Assembly (NCBI GenBank): GCA_025331125.1
Contig: JAOALB010000040.1
Location: forward strand, 1 to 46,883
Direction: 5' to 3'
Source of the DNA: Mycogone perniciosa
Taxonomy: Eukaryota; Ascomycota; Sordariomycetes; Hypocreales; Hypocreaceae
Length of the DNA: 46,883 nucleotides
Made by a program: the position numbers and the translations under genes. Under the pieces are notes generated by a model that ran no database searches, was not told the origin of the DNA, and saw only the letters and a list, made by a program, of their open reading frames with translations. This document shows positions 45,145 to 46,883 of the stretch, piece by piece (within the stretch, counting starts at the first letter, position 1; each line of letters opens with the position of its first letter).

Positions 45145-46804
45145 TGGAATACTTCACAAGTAATACTACAGAGTACTGAGCCATACATGCCAGGTAGCCA
45201 TTGAACTTGCCCCGGGCCCTACCTTTTCTGTGATTCTGATACTATTATGTTTGCATGAAACAACACATACATAGCACAGTTCTGTTCCCATTCCGGGCTT
45301 TTCCCTTCACATTCGGAGGTACATGTTCGTATTTCGTTGCCCCGATTGGTTCCATGTTTCCGGCTGCAACGTTGCCCCATTGGGTAAGCGGTACTTCTCT
45401 ATACCTGTCAGTACCTGCTTAAGTAGGCAGTAATATCGAAGTCAGAGGTACTATATTATTGTGGATGTCCAAGCATTTTCTGCAATCCAGCTTTTGGATC
45501 TCGGGCACTTCGTACAGAGTACTCCGTATTCTGTAAACAAACGCCCGTATTGCTTAGCGAAGGCCTGAATCTTAATCTATACCTGCACACAAGATCCGTG
45601 GGCAAAATATTATTATGATGGTTCACATGATTGCGATGCGCGTAAACTTACGGAGTATTTGCCGGAGACTCCCGTTACAATCCGACGCTTCGGGCCACTG
45701 AGGCGTGTGCACAAGCCCATCTTATCATCGCGCTATCATTGGCTAGCTGCTATTTTTGCATAATCACCTTACCCCATGGACCCATAAATCAGGACACCAC
45801 CTCGGGAAGGGATGTTAACAGAATCCACGTGATAGGTCACCTGAATTAAATCAATATCTTAGCCCGACTTCTGAGTCAGGGTTGGGGTTGTAACCCCAAA
45901 GGTCAAGTAACTGTCGCGTGACAGATGTCCTTAGTCACTGAAGAGAAGAAGCCATGAGAGCGAGGATACTTGGAGGCTCGCCTTCATGTCAGCGAGCTTT
46001 TCGTTCGTCATAGAACCCCAGGGATCTTCAAAGAAATGATGAAATGATGAAACCCCCGGGGCCATGACGTCTGATCTCTGTCGATGCAGAACTTAAGTGT
46101 TTGCACATCATCGGACTGGCCGCGCTGCTTTACTTGCACGGATCGATGAGGTACTTGTGGAACCAAATGCGGGTTAACTCCCCGGAGGTTCCGGTCGGAG
46201 CGGATCTCAAGGCCGTTGGGCTCTCACGGCGTGGCTGTGTCGCCAGGTCCAGCCAGGTCCAGCCGTTGGGGCTGCATCAGCCACACAAGACGGCCCTATT
46301 CCGCCCCGTCTGGCCGCATGTGCGCCTCATTACGCCCCCTTCTGCGCCTCCTCGGCGGACCCTTTTTTGTCTGACTAAGAACCCAAACACGTTTAATTGC
46401 AACCCACCATCGACAAGGCTTATGAAGCTTAAAAGCCACTGGGCTGTGGGATTCTCGCACCAGGTCCGATATGGCAGTGTGAATACGCGCGCCGTTCGAT
46501 GAACATGGACTAATTGCCAACTGCCGTTGAATCGTCTAAACGTCTCGTGGCTTGCAAAGGAAACGGCGTCCCCGGTCCCGACGGGGCAATAGATGAGCAG
46601 AGTGGCTGCTCCGCACGTAATACGTTGTGCTACGGAGGAACTTCAGGAGGTCTAAAGCTTTGCCAAGAGCCTTGGTGGTGAATCTGGTCTGAGTCTGGAA
46701 CTGACTGACTGCATCTCCATAGGGCTAGTAATCTCGTCAATCACCGCACCTCATCAATGCCCAGTCAAATCGACCCAATCTACTCCGTACTCAATTCCAG
46801 CCAG

Positions 46805-46807
<3 letters not shown>

Positions 46808-46883
<76 letters not shown>
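46808..46883 (+). repeat. Poly-G run at window end
   Basis: 76 consecutive G residues close the window after CCAGGGA. Such a homopolymer is very unlikely to be native and most likely reflects a no-signal read end or a contig edge. Confidence 0.9.

Larger units (their letters stand above)
44344..46883. other. Gene-free right flank
   Basis: 2.5 kb upstream of glutamine synthetase contain no credible gene. The first 400 bases hold its promoter. GTAC-type units lie near 44512-44520, 44787-44795, 45128-45144, 45510-45530, 45649-45657 and 46781-46790. A frame at 46101-46502 has no family resemblance. The end is a homopolymer. Confidence 0.5.

Noticed and set aside
46101..46502. 133-codon open frame near the right end
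   Set aside because: No family features or supporting splice structure.

Overview
The window is nuclear DNA from a filamentous ascomycete. Most genes carry short introns of about 50-80 bases with GT..AG ends and CTRAC-like branch sites. Start codons sit in fungal contexts, and pyrimidine-rich leaders precede highly expressed genes. A class II hydrophobin points to Pezizomycotina and most likely Sordariomycetes; a hypocrealean fungus is a reasonable but unproven guess. No virus, plasmid, CRISPR array, rRNA or convincing tRNA was seen. The run of 76 G at the right end (46808-46883) looks like a contig edge or sequencing artefact.

Layout: an Avt3-like vacuolar amino-acid transporter (812-2695, -); a gene-poor 4.8 kb stretch; a secreted class II hydrophobin with a Gly/Asn repeat (7496-8018, +); a 2EXR-domain protein (8890-9981, +); a small membrane protein (11492-11833, +); a short-chain dehydrogenase (12561-13586, +) and a peroxisomal-type acyl-CoA ligase (13975-15836, +); a Ser-rich, probably mitochondrial protein (16437-17121, -); elongation factor Spt5 (17577-20834, -); a quinone-oxidoreductase-like enzyme ending in SKL (21229-22366, +); a DCAF7/WDR68-type WD40 protein (22754-24747, -); a coiled-coil protein that may be Atg28 (25734-27641, +); a five-part micro-exon gene for a mitofissin (Atg44, DUF1748) homologue (28365-28892, -); pyruvate kinase (30270-32041, +); a DHA1 drug/polyamine transporter (32872-34705, -); an Iks1-type kinase (37469-39702, +); a purine nucleoside permease-like gene with an apparent frameshift (40252-41585, -); glutamine synthetase (42733-44343, -); and 2.5 kb of gene-free sequence.

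Most of these are housekeeping genes with separate roles: glycolysis (pyruvate kinase), ammonium assimilation (glutamine synthetase), transcription elongation (Spt5), vacuolar amino-acid export and signalling. Two themes recur. Two enzymes end in peroxisomal targeting tripeptides (ARL and SKL). A mitophagy-type fission factor lies next to a possible autophagy coiled-coil protein. Intergenic DNA is studded with short GTAC-NNN-GTAC units (GTACGGAGTAC, GTACTTCGTAC), often in tandem, that are rare inside exons. I found no clear previously undescribed multi-gene system; the best leads are the dispersed GTAC repeat, the hidden micro-exon genes, a protein-like antisense ORF in the mitofissin intron, and the frameshifted permease gene.
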